Source: Plakobranchus ocellatus (lineage: Eukaryota > Mollusca > Gastropoda > Plakobranchidae). Taken from it: DNA of 35,129 nucleotides. This document shows, piece after piece, positions 29,947 through 35,129 of the stretch. Location: the NCBI GenBank assembly GCA_019648995.1, contig BLXT01002372.1, forward strand, positions 1,736,465-1,771,593, given 5' to 3'. Each line of letters starts with the position of its first letter. Positions within the stretch are counted from its first letter, which is position 1. The notes beneath the pieces are model-generated. The model was not told the DNA's origin, did not search any database, and saw only the letters and a list, made by a program, of their open reading frames with translations. A program made the position numbers and the translations under genes.

Positions 29947-31408
29947 TAGCAAATTTAATTTATGAGCATAAAATAATGATTAAAGACCAGCAAAAATTAG
30001 TACAAATCACAATTTCATCATTTAAATTGATTGACATAACATAAATTGAGAGCCTCCTCATGATAAAAACTGAGCTGAAGCAGATGATGAGCCCCAATGT
30101 AGGATTTTCACATTTAAAAAAAACGAGATGAACCAAAAGGAGCAAATTGCATTTTGAATATTTTAGCATTAAGAAGCATTTATTTACCCTGAAAAGTAAG
30201 CATTTTAATTGAACTTGCATTTAGAAATGAAAAATTTTTTAATCGGATGTTTTTTCTCAAATGTGTTCATTTGATACCTAAAACTTCTGAACTTTTATCA
30301 AATGTTAAAATAACATAGGAACAAATTTAAGAACCTGAAATGTTTTCAATCACAGATAGCATAGATAACAGCATGGTCATAATGAAAGGGATTTCGCCAT
30401 TGTATAAATAGCTGTTTCCAATGTTTTTTTTTTTTTGTTTTTTTTTTAACAGATGCAATGTGGTAATTCATTTCTTTGAGGGTGCTACCAAGGTTGCTGT
30501 GAAGGAGGATGCTTGTGAGGAATGTGGTGCTAATGTGGTTGATGTAGCCTTCAAGGTAATTAAGATTTCCCAGAAAATGCTTGAAACTTACTTTTCCAGT
30601 CTGAAGATCTCATAGCCTGCTTTTAAGGTGATCATTATTGTACCCGATTAAATGCATCTTATGTACCATTAGACCGCCATGAGATCAAATTCATGCTTCT
30701 GAAAACTCCTGAGTTTTATGTGCTACCTTTTTGGCCTAGGCTTTGGGGTTCTGATGCCTAGAGATCATCATGTGGATGCAATTAAAATACCCCACAATCC
30801 ATAAAATAACAATGGAGATCTAGCTCTTGTAATTCTATTAACTATTTTCCTGTGAAAGAAATTTTTTTACTCAGCAACCGACGTATTTAAATAATCCTTA
30901 TTCTTATTTCATTGGCAGTCATTCATTATTAGAGCAACTTGTTTTAGAAAAGTTTAGATCTAGAAAGACCCAAAGCCTTCATCTAAGATGCCCTTAGAAT
31001 GGGTTACTCAATTCCTTTTAAAATTGAACACTTTTTTATATAAATTCAGGCATAGATATTTCATCGAGGTTTTGTGTAGCAAATATTGTTTTCAGACAGC
31101 TGTGGCACCCAAGAATGTGAAAATGCAGTAGGATTAGTCTTATACTTTTATGTCTTTCTCTCTTTTTACAGGAGGGCAAAAGTCTGCTCCGTGAGGGTCA
31201 GTCGGAGCATCAAGGCTGTGTGTTCTGTGACCCCATCTTTAAGCCCCTTATGGAGAAGCACCATGCTGCTGCCCTGCGGAGAGGGGGTGGTTCTCGAATG
31301 GCAAGGGGTGGTGGGCGTGGGAGAGGGAGAGGAGGCAGGGGACGAGGAGGCCGTGGTAGGGGTAAACCAAAGGACAAAATGGCACAACTAGCAGCTTACT
31401 TCGTGTGA
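4246..31408 (+). CDS. TOP3B: DNA topoisomerase III beta, 16 visible coding exons
   Basis: Type IA topoisomerase that cuts one strand through a 5'-phosphotyrosine link, passes another strand and reseals; in animals it acts on DNA and RNA and works with TDRD3 and FMRP (family knowledge). Exons: 4246-4479, 5368-5445, 7001-7114, 8227-8394, 8747-8881, [one lost in N gap], 13111-13202, 15516-15624, 16974-17057, 18352-18472, 18815-18997, 22027-22236, 22640-22857, 28314-28494, 29402-29601, 30453-30555, 31172-31408. All borders are GT-AG and phases match. Visible order: TOPRIM domain ([20 protein letters not shown]), central type IA core with YPRTE, paired-cysteine zinc motifs, RGG tail. The visible exons sum to 2,467 bases; the lost exon must be 2 mod 3, and about 116 bases would bring the protein near the 862 residues of human TOP3B. 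No frame break is seen. Residue-level similarity to human TOP3B is judged from memory but is strong throughout. Confidence 0.97.
4480..5367 (+). other. TOP3B intron 1
   Basis: AT-rich intron of 888 bases. Short open frames here are of biased composition and I see no element or RNA gene in it. It ends in a T-rich tract followed by TTCAG. Confidence 0.85.
5368..5445 (+). CDS. TOP3B: TOP3B coding exon 2
   Basis: Twenty-six codons, starting [20 protein letters not shown]. It matches the segment of the family that links the first TOPRIM strand to the acidic motif. Acceptor AATTCAG, donor GTGAGT, phase 0 on both sides. Confidence 0.93.
6163..6230 (-). repeat. Diverged intronic repeat, copy 1, open on the minus strand
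   Basis: Copy 1 of a segment found again at 6661-6742. Shared blocks are CTGTTTGTG, CAATTGTTT, CATGTCTC and TCAAATGCCTT. On the minus strand it reads [16 protein letters not shown] and is followed by a good splice donor (CCT then GTAAGT). It may be a duplicated exon or transposon relic; the product is not recognised. Confidence 0.4.
6661..6742 (-). repeat. Diverged intronic repeat, copy 2, open on the minus strand
   Basis: Copy 2 of the segment at 6163-6230, with about 15 extra bases. On the minus strand it reads [19 protein letters not shown], close to copy 1 in protein sequence over the first ten residues. Both copies have an AG directly before the GCATTTGA that opens the shared frame, as a splice acceptor would. 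Confidence 0.4.
7001..7114 (+). CDS. TOP3B: TOP3B coding exon 3 (TOPRIM acidic motif)
   Basis: Thirty-eight codons including [18 protein letters not shown]. The Asp codons at 7034-7036 and 7040-7042 and the Glu codon at 7046-7048 are the TOPRIM D-x-D-x-E metal ligands, all present. Acceptor GGAAG, donor GTGAGA, phase 0. Confidence 0.96.
7115..8226 (+). other. TOP3B intron 3
   Basis: AT-rich intron of 1,112 bases with A-runs near 7470 and 7549. I see no gene, element or structured repeat in it. Confidence 0.85.
8227..8394 (+). CDS. TOP3B: TOP3B coding exon 4
   Basis: Fifty-six codons, starting [19 protein letters not shown] and containing [20 protein letters not shown], a hallmark stretch of type IA topoisomerase domain II entry. 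Acceptor TTTCTTCAG, donor GTATGT, phase 0. Confidence 0.96.
8747..8881 (+). CDS. TOP3B: TOP3B coding exon 5
   Basis: Forty-five codons with [20 protein letters not shown] and [18 protein letters not shown]. The [12 protein letters not shown] motif is conserved across type IA enzymes. Acceptor TTTTCCAG, donor GTGAGT, phase 0. The next family segment, about 40 residues with a WDR...FD type sequence, is not found in the readable sequence that follows. Confidence 0.96.
10347..11195. other. Assembly gap of 849 Ns
   Basis: Run of N bounded by a CT microsatellite on the left and a T-run on the right. Long open frames reported across it are artefacts of the Ns. The missing TOP3B exon most likely lies here. 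Confidence 0.99.
11473..12285 (-). mobile_element. 5'-truncated RTE-like LINE fragment
   Basis: The minus strand is open from 12148 to a stop at 11492, 218 codons, and the same frame extends upstream to about 12240 ([18 protein letters not shown]) before decaying at the position of the YADD box near 12262-12275. The protein is the C-terminal part of a non-LTR reverse transcriptase: [85 protein letters not shown]. Directly after the stop lie TGATG-like short repeats, as at RTE 3' ends. The endonuclease and most of the reverse transcriptase are absent, so the copy is dead on arrival. RTE is my best assignment from architecture; another LINE clade is possible. Confidence 0.85.
12531..12727. repeat. 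CT-rich and TA compound microsatellite
   Basis: Pyrimidine-rich tract of CT and TTC units running into alternating TA, then a short CA stretch and CT again. Open frames here on both strands are low-complexity artefacts. Confidence 0.95.
12763..12843 (+). other. Weak coding-like tract with EPTGTEI
   Basis: A strong acceptor-like sequence (TTTGTCTTCTTCAG) precedes 26 open codons, starting [18 protein letters not shown] and ending in TAG. The core resembles, in opposite orientation, the relic at 17974-18084. It does not match TOP3B. Function unknown. Confidence 0.25.
13111..13202 (+). CDS. TOP3B: TOP3B coding exon after the gap
   Basis: Starts with one base completing a split codon, then [20 protein letters not shown] and [10 protein letters not shown], ending with the first base of a Gly codon. 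It matches the family's [15 protein letters not shown] stretch. Acceptor GTCTTTACAG, donor GTATGT. Its phase requires the lost upstream exon to end two bases into a codon. Confidence 0.95.
14119..14288 (-). CDS. Possible terminal exon of nested antisense gene
   Basis: On the minus strand an acceptor-like TTTGGTAG is followed by 56 codons including [20 protein letters not shown] and [15 protein letters not shown], with a stop at 14121-14119 that overlaps an AATAAA signal at 14119-14114. Base composition is richer in GC than the surrounding intron. The phase fits the donor of the block at 14656-14763. The LREIMIYF...G.A start faintly recalls the helix-turn-helix of mariner (Hsmar1-type) transposases, so a transposon relic is an alternative to a host gene. 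I do not recognise the product. Confidence 0.4.
14656..14763 (-). CDS. Possible internal exon of nested antisense gene
   Basis: A 108-base minus-strand block with acceptor CATTTTAG and donor GTAAAC. It is open in one frame: two bases, 35 codons, one base. The codons read [20 protein letters not shown] then [15 protein letters not shown]. The VGDFVAVRY segment has the look of a small beta-barrel (tudor or chromo-like) strand, which is inference only. Joined in phase to the block at 14119-14288 it gives one continuous frame. No upstream exon carrying a start codon was found. Confidence 0.42.
15516..15624 (+). CDS. TOP3B: TOP3B exon with the catalytic tyrosine
   Basis: Encodes [20 protein letters not shown] followed by [15 protein letters not shown]. 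The Tyr codon at 15578-15580 corresponds to the nucleophile (Tyr336 in human TOP3B) and the following Arg is the conserved partner. Acceptor CTCTTAG, donor GTAAAA; the exon enters at phase 1 and leaves two bases into a codon. Confidence 0.97.
15625..16973 (+). other. TOP3B intron
   Basis: AT-rich intron of 1,349 bases. Nothing beyond chance open frames is seen. Confidence 0.85.
16974..17057 (+). CDS. TOP3B: TOP3B exon, [10 protein letters not shown] segment
   Basis: Eighty-four bases encoding [20 protein letters not shown] then QQGIHKP, matching the SLRQQ...HPYWADTVKRLL region of the family. Acceptor CACTTACAG, donor GTAAGA; both borders split codons and match their neighbours. Confidence 0.94.
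17058..18351 (+). other. TOP3B intron with a minus-strand relic
   Basis: Intron of 1,294 bases. T-rich low-complexity sequence near 17142-17175 and a coding-like minus-strand relic at 17974-18084, described separately. The rest is unassigned. Confidence 0.8.
17974..18084 (-). pseudogene. Coding-like relic ending [10 protein letters not shown]
   Basis: The minus strand is open for 36 codons to a TGA at 17976-17974, including [20 protein letters not shown] and [12 protein letters not shown]. It looks like the C-terminus of an element or host protein that I do not recognise; the ending is vaguely like LINE C-termini with a DR..W motif. No start or upstream exon was found. Confidence 0.3.
18352..18472 (+). 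CDS. TOP3B: TOP3B exon with [13 protein letters not shown]
   Basis: Encodes the conserved [20 protein letters not shown] stretch, then [15 protein letters not shown]. The HDAGDHPPI motif lies in the type IA active-site region. Acceptor TTACAAAG, donor GTTTGT; leaves at phase 0. Confidence 0.96.
18815..18997 (+). CDS. TOP3B: TOP3B exon, central core
   Basis: Sixty-one codons including [20 protein letters not shown] and PGFTTVMPW, matching the gate region of the family. Acceptor CCCAAACAG, donor GTAAGA, phase 0. Confidence 0.95.
20245..20250. repeat. Target-site duplication CCAATG, left copy
   Basis: Direct repeat identical to 21317-21322, immediately outside the inverted repeats of the 1,066-bp element. 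Confidence 0.8.
20251..21316. mobile_element. Non-autonomous hAT-like DNA transposon, 1,066 bp
   Basis: Bounded by perfect 14-bp inverted repeats, CAGACATGCCTACC at 20251-20264 and its complement at 21303-21316, and flanked on both sides by the 6-bp direct repeat CCAATG (20245-20250 and 21317-21322), a target duplication. The CAG...CTG ends fit hAT; the 6-bp duplication fits the less common 6-bp hAT lineages, though IS3EU or Dada-type elements also make six. Just inside the left end are TTCTGGAAATTCTGGATT-like and CCGGAAATCCG-like repeats. No transposase frame is present, so it must have been moved in trans. A diverged relative starts at about 26783. Confidence 0.85.
20754..20850 (+). repeat. 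Internal repeat unit A of the hAT-like family
   Basis: Unit with AATTCTGACGGCAAATTTGA and GGCAGAATTTCAATTTTTAT. Related units lie at 21260-21300, 27061-27150 and 27522-27610. Open in one frame as [16 protein letters not shown]. Confidence 0.6.
21317..21322. repeat. Target-site duplication CCAATG, right copy
   Basis: Direct repeat identical to 20245-20250. Confidence 0.8.
22027..22236 (+). CDS. TOP3B: TOP3B exon with [12 protein letters not shown]
   Basis: Seventy codons including [20 protein letters not shown] and [18 protein letters not shown]. This is one of the most conserved type IA stretches. Acceptor CCTGCATAG, donor GTGAGC, phase 0. Confidence 0.97.
22237..22639 (+). other. TOP3B intron
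   Basis: AT-rich intron of 403 bases with nothing else seen. Confidence 0.9.
22640..22857 (+). CDS. TOP3B: TOP3B exon, end of the core domain
   Basis: Encodes [20 protein letters not shown] and [20 protein letters not shown], ending SGRPLSR with a split Arg codon. It leads into the zinc-finger region. Acceptor TTTGCAG, donor GTAAGA. Confidence 0.96.
22967..22996. repeat. Left terminal inverted repeat of the 3.8-kb transposon
   Basis: Imperfect inverted match, 23 of 30 positions, to 26749-26778. Core GGGAAAACC at 22979-22987. Confidence 0.78.
23321..23328 (-). terminator. AATAAA overlapping the stop codon
   Basis: On the minus strand the last Gln codon and the TAA stop make CAATAAAG, so the poly(A) signal includes the stop. 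The 3' untranslated part must be very short unless a later signal is used. Confidence 0.5.
23325..25282 (-). CDS. Exon 2 of the DUF7869-like gene
   Basis: The uninterrupted 652-codon main exon. The minus strand is also open upstream to 25364, but a strong acceptor (TTTTTATCTACAG, ending at 25283) and phase match to exon 1 argue that coding starts at 25282. It ends with an RG-rich tail; the stop TAA at 23327-23325 is itself part of an AATAAA. Confidence 0.88.
23325..26135 (-). CDS. DUF7869-like probable transposase, two exons
   Basis: Exon 1 is 26135-25976 and exon 2 is 25282-23325, with a 693-base GT-AG intron; together 2,118 bases, exactly 706 codons. The junction makes ...DDIIE then DDLDSLNLD in one frame. 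Residues below count from the ATG at 26135. Exon 1 is short and acidic. Then come a small Cys cluster (CECKSVPC, about 106-113), a conserved basic segment ([13 protein letters not shown], about 173), LPGRTPRHW (about 247), DLCWTCQK (about 311), [14 protein letters not shown] (Asp389), [24 protein letters not shown] (Asp468) and [15 protein letters not shown] (Asp510). The three acids may form an RNase H-like DDE/D centre; that is inference. The tail is acidic, then rich in RG repeats. Oddity: codon 4 of exon 1 is an in-frame TGA (26126-26124), and no other Met occurs before exon 2's middle, so this copy may not make full protein. The rest of the frame is unbroken, suggesting a recent insertion. 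The name DUF7869 is from memory. Confidence 0.85.
25283..25975 (-). other. Intron of the DUF7869-like gene
   Basis: AT-rich, 693 bases, with dense AGATCTAG-type palindromes at about 25706-25722 and 25858-25945. Confidence 0.75.
25976..26135 (-). CDS. Exon 1 of the DUF7869-like gene
   Basis: ATG in a good context (AAAAATGG) at 26135, then 53 codons plus one base up to the donor GTAAGT. After the TGA at codon 4 the frame stays open ([20 protein letters not shown], then an acidic [12 protein letters not shown] stretch), the composition of real coding sequence. Confidence 0.72.
26749..26778. repeat. Right terminal inverted repeat of the 3.8-kb transposon
   Basis: Read on the minus strand it begins GTGTGGCGATTCGGGAAAAC and matches the left end. 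ATAT follows directly outside at 26779-26782, as it precedes the left end. Confidence 0.78.
26783..27640. mobile_element. Diverged hAT-like copy next to the 3.8-kb transposon
   Basis: Begins ACATACCTACTGTTC, 13 of 15 identical to the left end of the element at 20251 (offset by the CAG). Internal landmarks follow in the same order: a TCAAAATCC..AGTTTTGCC block (26851), a GGCTTTTTTT..AATA..CATAT block (27010), and the GGCAAATT..AAATCAGTGA block (27068 and again 27530). A right end was not found, so the end is approximate. Older than the 20251 copy by divergence. Confidence 0.6.
27522..27610 (+). repeat. Internal repeat unit D of the hAT-like family
   Basis: Unit with AATTCTGATGGCAATATTGA, closest to the unit at 20754. 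Open as [20 protein letters not shown], so the repeat may derive from coding sequence of the autonomous parent. Confidence 0.55.
27740..27825. repeat. Tandem duplication, period 43 bp, two copies
   Basis: Two adjacent copies beginning TAGA(C/T)AGAGCCTGCTATAAA at 27740 and 27783, identical over 29 bases in the middle. Confidence 0.9.
28314..28494 (+). CDS. TOP3B: TOP3B exon, first zinc-finger pair
   Basis: Encodes [20 protein letters not shown] then [20 protein letters not shown]. The CxxC pairs CGKC and CSTC make a zinc motif of the C-terminal domain. The exon starts with the base completing the split Arg codon. Acceptor TATCAG, donor GTAAGA. Confidence 0.97.
28495..29401 (+). other. TOP3B intron
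   Basis: Intron of 907 bases with T-runs at about 28514-28533 and 28647-28657. Nothing else is seen. Confidence 0.9.
29402..29601 (+). CDS. TOP3B: TOP3B exon, second zinc-finger region
   Basis: Encodes [20 protein letters not shown], then [11 protein letters not shown] and [20 protein letters not shown]. Cys pairs CPFC, CNEC and CVEC are intact. The exon ends in a split Lys codon. Acceptor TTCTTACAG, donor GTAAGG. Confidence 0.97.
29602..30452 (+). other. TOP3B intron with a long T-run
   Basis: Intron of 851 bases with an almost pure T-run at 29895-29945. The acceptor at its end has an extended T tract. Nothing else is seen. Confidence 0.9.
30453..30555 (+). CDS. TOP3B: TOP3B exon, third zinc-finger region
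   Basis: Completes the Lys codon, then [20 protein letters not shown] and [14 protein letters not shown]. With the previous exon's CNK it forms CNKC...CEEC. Acceptor TTTTTAACAG, donor GTAATT, leaves at phase 0. Confidence 0.95.
30556..31171 (+). other. TOP3B last intron
   Basis: Intron of 616 bases. Nothing else is seen apart from an AGATCTAG motif near 30956. Confidence 0.9.
31172..31408 (+). CDS. TOP3B: TOP3B last exon, RGG tail and stop
   Basis: Seventy-eight codons and a [15 protein letters not shown] carries the last Cys pair, then an Arg-Gly tail (about 31277-31366) with repeated RGRGRGG units, then [14 protein letters not shown], the family's exact style of C-terminus. In other animals the RGG box binds RNA and is needed for work on mRNA (family knowledge). 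Confidence 0.97.
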   Translation, partial: EGKSLLREGQSEHQGCVFCDPIFKPLMEKHHAAALRRGGGSRMARGGGRGRGRGGRGRGGRGRGKPKDKMAQLAAYFV

Positions 31409-33318
31409 AAGAACAGACTTTCCCAGCAATATTTCAATCAAAAATTGGCCTTTTCCTCCATCTCTTTTTCTTTGAAAACAAATTTTGTCTTTGTCTATTT
31501 CTTAAATCACAAGAATAGGCCTTGAAATATCTATTGCTAATGTGTTCATGTTAATCTGCTTTGATGTCCTGTAATATTGGAGAGATAAAAAAAAAAATAC
31601 GGTGCTGTTGTGCAGACTCAAATTTATAGCAAGAAAGTTGACTTATGGATGTAGATAAATGACGCAGACTAAAACTTTTACTCTTTACGATTTTTTTTAC
31701 AATATTTTGTCATGTTTCCAGGCATATCAGCATGAGAGGCACAGTATGATGCAATACTTGAAACTAAAGGACAAAGATGGAACCAAAAGTTATGTTAATA
31801 AAGTTCCTCAGAAAAAAAAAATGCTGTTGAACATGTGAGGTTCAAAGAGGTGTGAGCGAATTTGAACAAAACTGTAGGGAGTTGTGATTTATATAGATGT
31901 AAAAATTATTTGCAGCTTACAAAAGATTTTCATTACTCAAGTTGTATTTTTTCTCTCACACCATTGGGGGAGGGAGAGAAAGGAGGGAGTGAGGGTTATG
32001 GCAAGAATGGAGCATTAAATAAAAAATGGCCCTTTTCAGGGTACCATGTAAAATTGTGCACTTTGAGAGAAGTCTCAAGTAAGTTAAGATGTCTTACTTT
32101 CAGTTAATGGAAGCTATTATTTTAGCCTGTACTCGCCAACCGCTGACTGTGCAGAGGTCACTGTGATGATATGACACACACCCCTGTGTTGCTTTCATAA
32201 GGACATGTGACTGTTGTTCTAGAGGGTAGGGTGATAGGTCCCTATTTGAGTTGTGTTGGTTTAGTTTAAACATTATGCCGATGATAAGATACGCATAAAC
32301 ATTCATCCAAACCAAAAAAAAAAAATGTTAAAAGTCGAGAAGTCTCCTTTATAAGTCAAAATACAAGGAAGAATTTATTGCTAGATATACAAAGCGGGCT
32401 TTTAGGAAACCCTATGTATTCAAAGTTTATATTATTATAATAATACGGAAAAAAAAATAGAGAGAATTTACTGTTTTTTTAAATTTGGTAATTAGAAGAC
32501 GAAGGAAAGAAGAAAAAAAAAATAATGCCTTGGCTTACTGTTCAGGGTAAAGGTTTTGTTGGTGGTTGCAGTACTGTTAGTGGTTCAAGAAAACAGTTCA
32601 AGTCCTCTATGGATTTTAGGCCTGATGGCAAATTGACCCAAAGGAGATTTAATTAAAAAAAAGGCCAGCTCATGTATTGCTTGTTACTTCCCATCACAGT
32701 CATCAGGTCACACTACCTGGCGAGTGCCGTGCAAGTAGGGGTCAGCATGATCCACTTTCAATATTTTCATGGACAGTTAAAAAAAATTTATAGTGAATCG
32801 GAATATTACTCTTTTCTTGTTGTTGTTTTTTTTTTTTTAACAGTTGTTTGTGATAATATAGATTTTGTCGTTTATATCTTTATAGTTTTCATACAAAATG
32901 TAATGCACATTAAAGTAAATAGGAAAGGTATGATCGTCCATATAATATTAACTATTTCAGTGATCACAGTCTTCATGATAACAAAAAAAAACAAATCTTC
33001 CACACATAGTACAGTAACAAAAATTGAACATCTTCTAGAAAAAACTTTAATTGCCCACCTTGTGCCCGCTGTGCACAAGTATTTATCAGTCTGTATGACA
33101 GGTTATATGCCAGTGCTTAGCCTTGAAGTCTCATAATGTCCAACAGGAAAATAAGTTGCAGTTAAAATAAAGGAGTTTCTGTAGACAGCATACAAAGTAA
33201 TGAAATTATACTTGAGTTTTGTTCTCAAGTAAATTGCATTTTATACAGGTCACAGAAAAAACTTAGTTTCTCATATTCTTTGCTTGTTTAGTGGGTGGAA
33301 TGTAAGTGTGCAAAAAAA
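31409..33318 (+). other. TOP3B 3' UTR and downstream flank
   Basis: AT-rich. It includes poly(A) signal candidates and a GGGAGGGAG purine tract near 31968. A 154-codon frame at 32672-33136 is rich in Val, Ile and Phe from AT-rich DNA and has no recognised similarity. Confidence 0.7.
31797..31802 (+). terminator. TOP3B: Candidate TOP3B poly(A) signal
   Basis: First AATAAA after the stop, about 390 bases downstream. A second lies at 32018-32023. Which one is used cannot be told from sequence. Confidence 0.45.
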
Positions 33319-34110
33319 AATTGAGGTGCTATGCTGCGTCTTTCCTCGCTGTCAGCTTTCTTAGAATGTTCACCAGTGGAATGATTTTCGAAGAGCTGGA
33401 ATTTTTTTCAGATGAAAGCTTAACAGTGGCTTTGTAGAAAGGTTGCAGGATTTCCATGATTTCTTTCCCGGCCGTAACATCTATGGCGTGAAGTCACATG
33501 TTGTTTCTTCCAGAGAGGCACAGTACAGTTGTGGCTTCCTCATGCTGGTCTATGTAGCTTTGCAGCATGTCATATGTGCTGTTCCACCTTGTTTCTACAT
33601 CATGCTTGAGCTTTTTCACTGCACTGCCATCCCACACATGTACATCTCTCAGGCTGTTGGTTGCTACTGTACTGCTCTGAAATAACGTACCAATGTCTTT
33701 TATTTTTTGCACCAAGATGTGCATGACCTGAATCTCTTCGCAGCATTCTTAACTATGTGTATAAGGTTGAGTGCATGAGAAAAGCATGCTAAATGCCTTG
33801 TTTTTATTGCATCCACTGCGTTTACAATATTTGTGCTGTGGTACTTCTGACGAGGTACTTATACTAGGATCAGCCATGAAAGTAACTGGCATTATAGGCT
33901 GCTCCTCTGTCAAACTTAATTTGGCTGATTTCATTTTTTGCTTTTCTTCCTCCACCTCAAAAGTATATTTCAGTTCTAAGTGTCGGTTCAAATTTATTTC
34001 AACCAATGACCGAAAGTAAATTTGTACATGCACAGGGAGCAAGCATTCAACAGTTTTCTTGTCCAGCAGCAGTTGCATAAATTTCCAGCATACACTTTTC
34101 TTTGACATGA
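33319..34110 (-). mobile_element. Internally deleted ZBED-like hAT transposase relic
   Basis: The minus strand reads, in order: a degraded BED zinc finger (SVCWKFMQLLLDKKTVEC, with NRHLELKYTF, 33958-34108); a short linker; then CFSHALNLIHIVKNAAKR (about 33728-33796), the C.H.LNL block of hAT transposases, in another frame; then VWDGSAVKKLKHDVETRWNS and TYDMLQSYIDQHEEA (33494-33724); then EIMEILQPFYKATVKLSSEK with IIPLVNILRKLTARKD (33319-33493). The order is that of a ZBED1-like hAT transposase. Most of the middle of the protein and the dimerisation C-terminus are missing, and frames change at least twice, so it is inactive. No terminal repeats were found. Confidence 0.8.
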
Positions 34111-35129
34111 TTCAAAATTTTAAGTGTTTTTATTTAAAGTACAATTAAATGATAAGCTTTAAATTCTTATTTAAGTAGTAAAAATGATAATGCATAAGAA
34201 ATTAACGCAATCAATAAATGAATAAAAGCTTATCGGTACAGTAAATGATGATTAAACAGGAAAATCTACAAATTAACAAATAATTTTCTCCTGCTATATT
34301 AACAAAAACTTTGACAGTGAATGGTATCTAAGCAGTTTTATTGAATAGATGTGAAAACAATTCATTAATTTAAAAAACTGCTTTACAAAACAAAGCAAAT
34401 TCAAATAAGTGAGACAGTAAGAAGTGACAAAGTAGACTGTACAGCCGGGGCAGAGAGTAAAAGAATAGGAAGAAACTCGGCTTTATCCTTGCTTTTATAT
34501 GAACACTGCGGCCAATGGGTTTAAGGATGGGACCCCCACGATGGAATCAGATGCAAGTATCGTAAACTCTAAAAATATTCTCCAACTCACAAAGACCTAA
34601 AATAATAGTTCATCTATTAGTTTAGTCTTACACAAAGCCAGTGATATGTGAGGCTCAAATTATTTAATCATTACGGTTTCGATTGTTGGCTTTCCTAATA
34701 AGGACATAAGATACCAACTTCGTTGTTGTCCTATTCCTCCCCCATGAATGATAATTGATATGAGATTATCACAATTTTAGAATGAGCTAGACATAGGAAG
34801 TCTATAAAGCCCAGTTCCTCCCTTTGTGGAGCGAATGACGGAAATAGCTGCACTAAGTGCGAATAACACATGGAGAATCATTATACAGTGGAAAGTTAAG
34901 AGGAAACGGGAGAAGTTGGTTGGAGATCTATGGCGTATAAGCGACAATATACATGTATTAGAATCACAGAACATTTTGGTATCTTGCTCAAATCATCAGG
35001 AAAAAAGGAGGATATAAGATATAACCCAAGACAATGAATATATAATCTAACTAATGAAATTGGGCCTCCACCTGATGTGGGAGAGGGTGAAGTTACACAA
35101 GGGGCGGTTTAACCCCCCCCCCCCCCCCC
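34111..35129. other. Right flank, unassigned, ending in a C-run
   Basis: AT-rich with short chance frames. The last 17 bases are all C, possibly a simple repeat or assembly edge. Confidence 0.7.

Noticed and set aside
32672-33136. 154-codon plus-strand frame with hydrophobic stretches
   Set aside because: AT-rich composition, Val/Ile/Phe bias, no recognised motif, lies in TOP3B 3' flank; probably chance.
35113-35129. Terminal C-run as a telomere-like or biological feature
   Set aside because: A plain homopolymer at the window edge; the left edge also begins with C. More likely a simple repeat or assembly edge.

Overview
This is eukaryotic, animal-type DNA: AT-rich, with long introns, many simple repeats and several transposon copies. 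One host gene dominates. It is a many-exon, plus-strand gene for DNA topoisomerase III beta (TOP3B), running from the start codon at 4246 to the stop at 31408. Sixteen coding exons can be read with GT-AG borders and matching phases, about 821 codons. One further exon, about 116 bases by phase and by comparison with human TOP3B as I remember it, is missing and most likely lies in the 849-base run of N at 10347-11195. The frequent palindromes TAGGCCTA and AGATCTAG and the AT-rich introns suggest a gastropod mollusc. That is inference from habit of sequence, not proof.

Layout. 1-4245 is upstream DNA with an AT microsatellite, a 20-bp snap-back inverted repeat and a weak relic of an element coding region at the left edge. 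4246-31408 is TOP3B. Its introns hold: antisense coding-like relics (intron 2); the sequence gap, a 5'-truncated RTE-like LINE on the minus strand and a CT/TA microsatellite (the 8882-13110 interval); a phase-consistent pair of minus-strand exons that looks like a small nested gene or gene relic (13203-15515); a 1,066-bp non-autonomous hAT-like element with clean 14-bp terminal inverted repeats and a 6-bp target duplication (18998-22026); and a 3.8-kb DNA transposon (22858-28313). 31409-33318 is 3' flank with possible poly(A) signals. 33319-34110 is an internally deleted ZBED-like hAT transposase relic on the minus strand. The rest is unassigned.

The most interesting object is the 3.8-kb transposon at 22967-26778. 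It carries a two-exon minus-strand gene whose second exon is a 652-codon uninterrupted frame with the signature DNCAGQNKN and [12 protein letters not shown], which I associate from memory with the uncharacterised DUF7869-type proteins scattered through animal genomes. Here the gene sits between imperfect inverted repeats flanked by ATAT (or TA), so the window itself argues that this protein is the transposase of a cut-and-paste DNA transposon. It landed at the tip of an older, diverged copy of the hAT-like family seen at 20251-21316.

TOP3B itself looks functional in everything visible: the TOPRIM acidic residues, the catalytic tyrosine in YPRTE, the zinc-finger cysteine pairs and the RGG-rich tail ending in AAYFV are all present. 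The transposons sit wholly in introns and do not break any exon.
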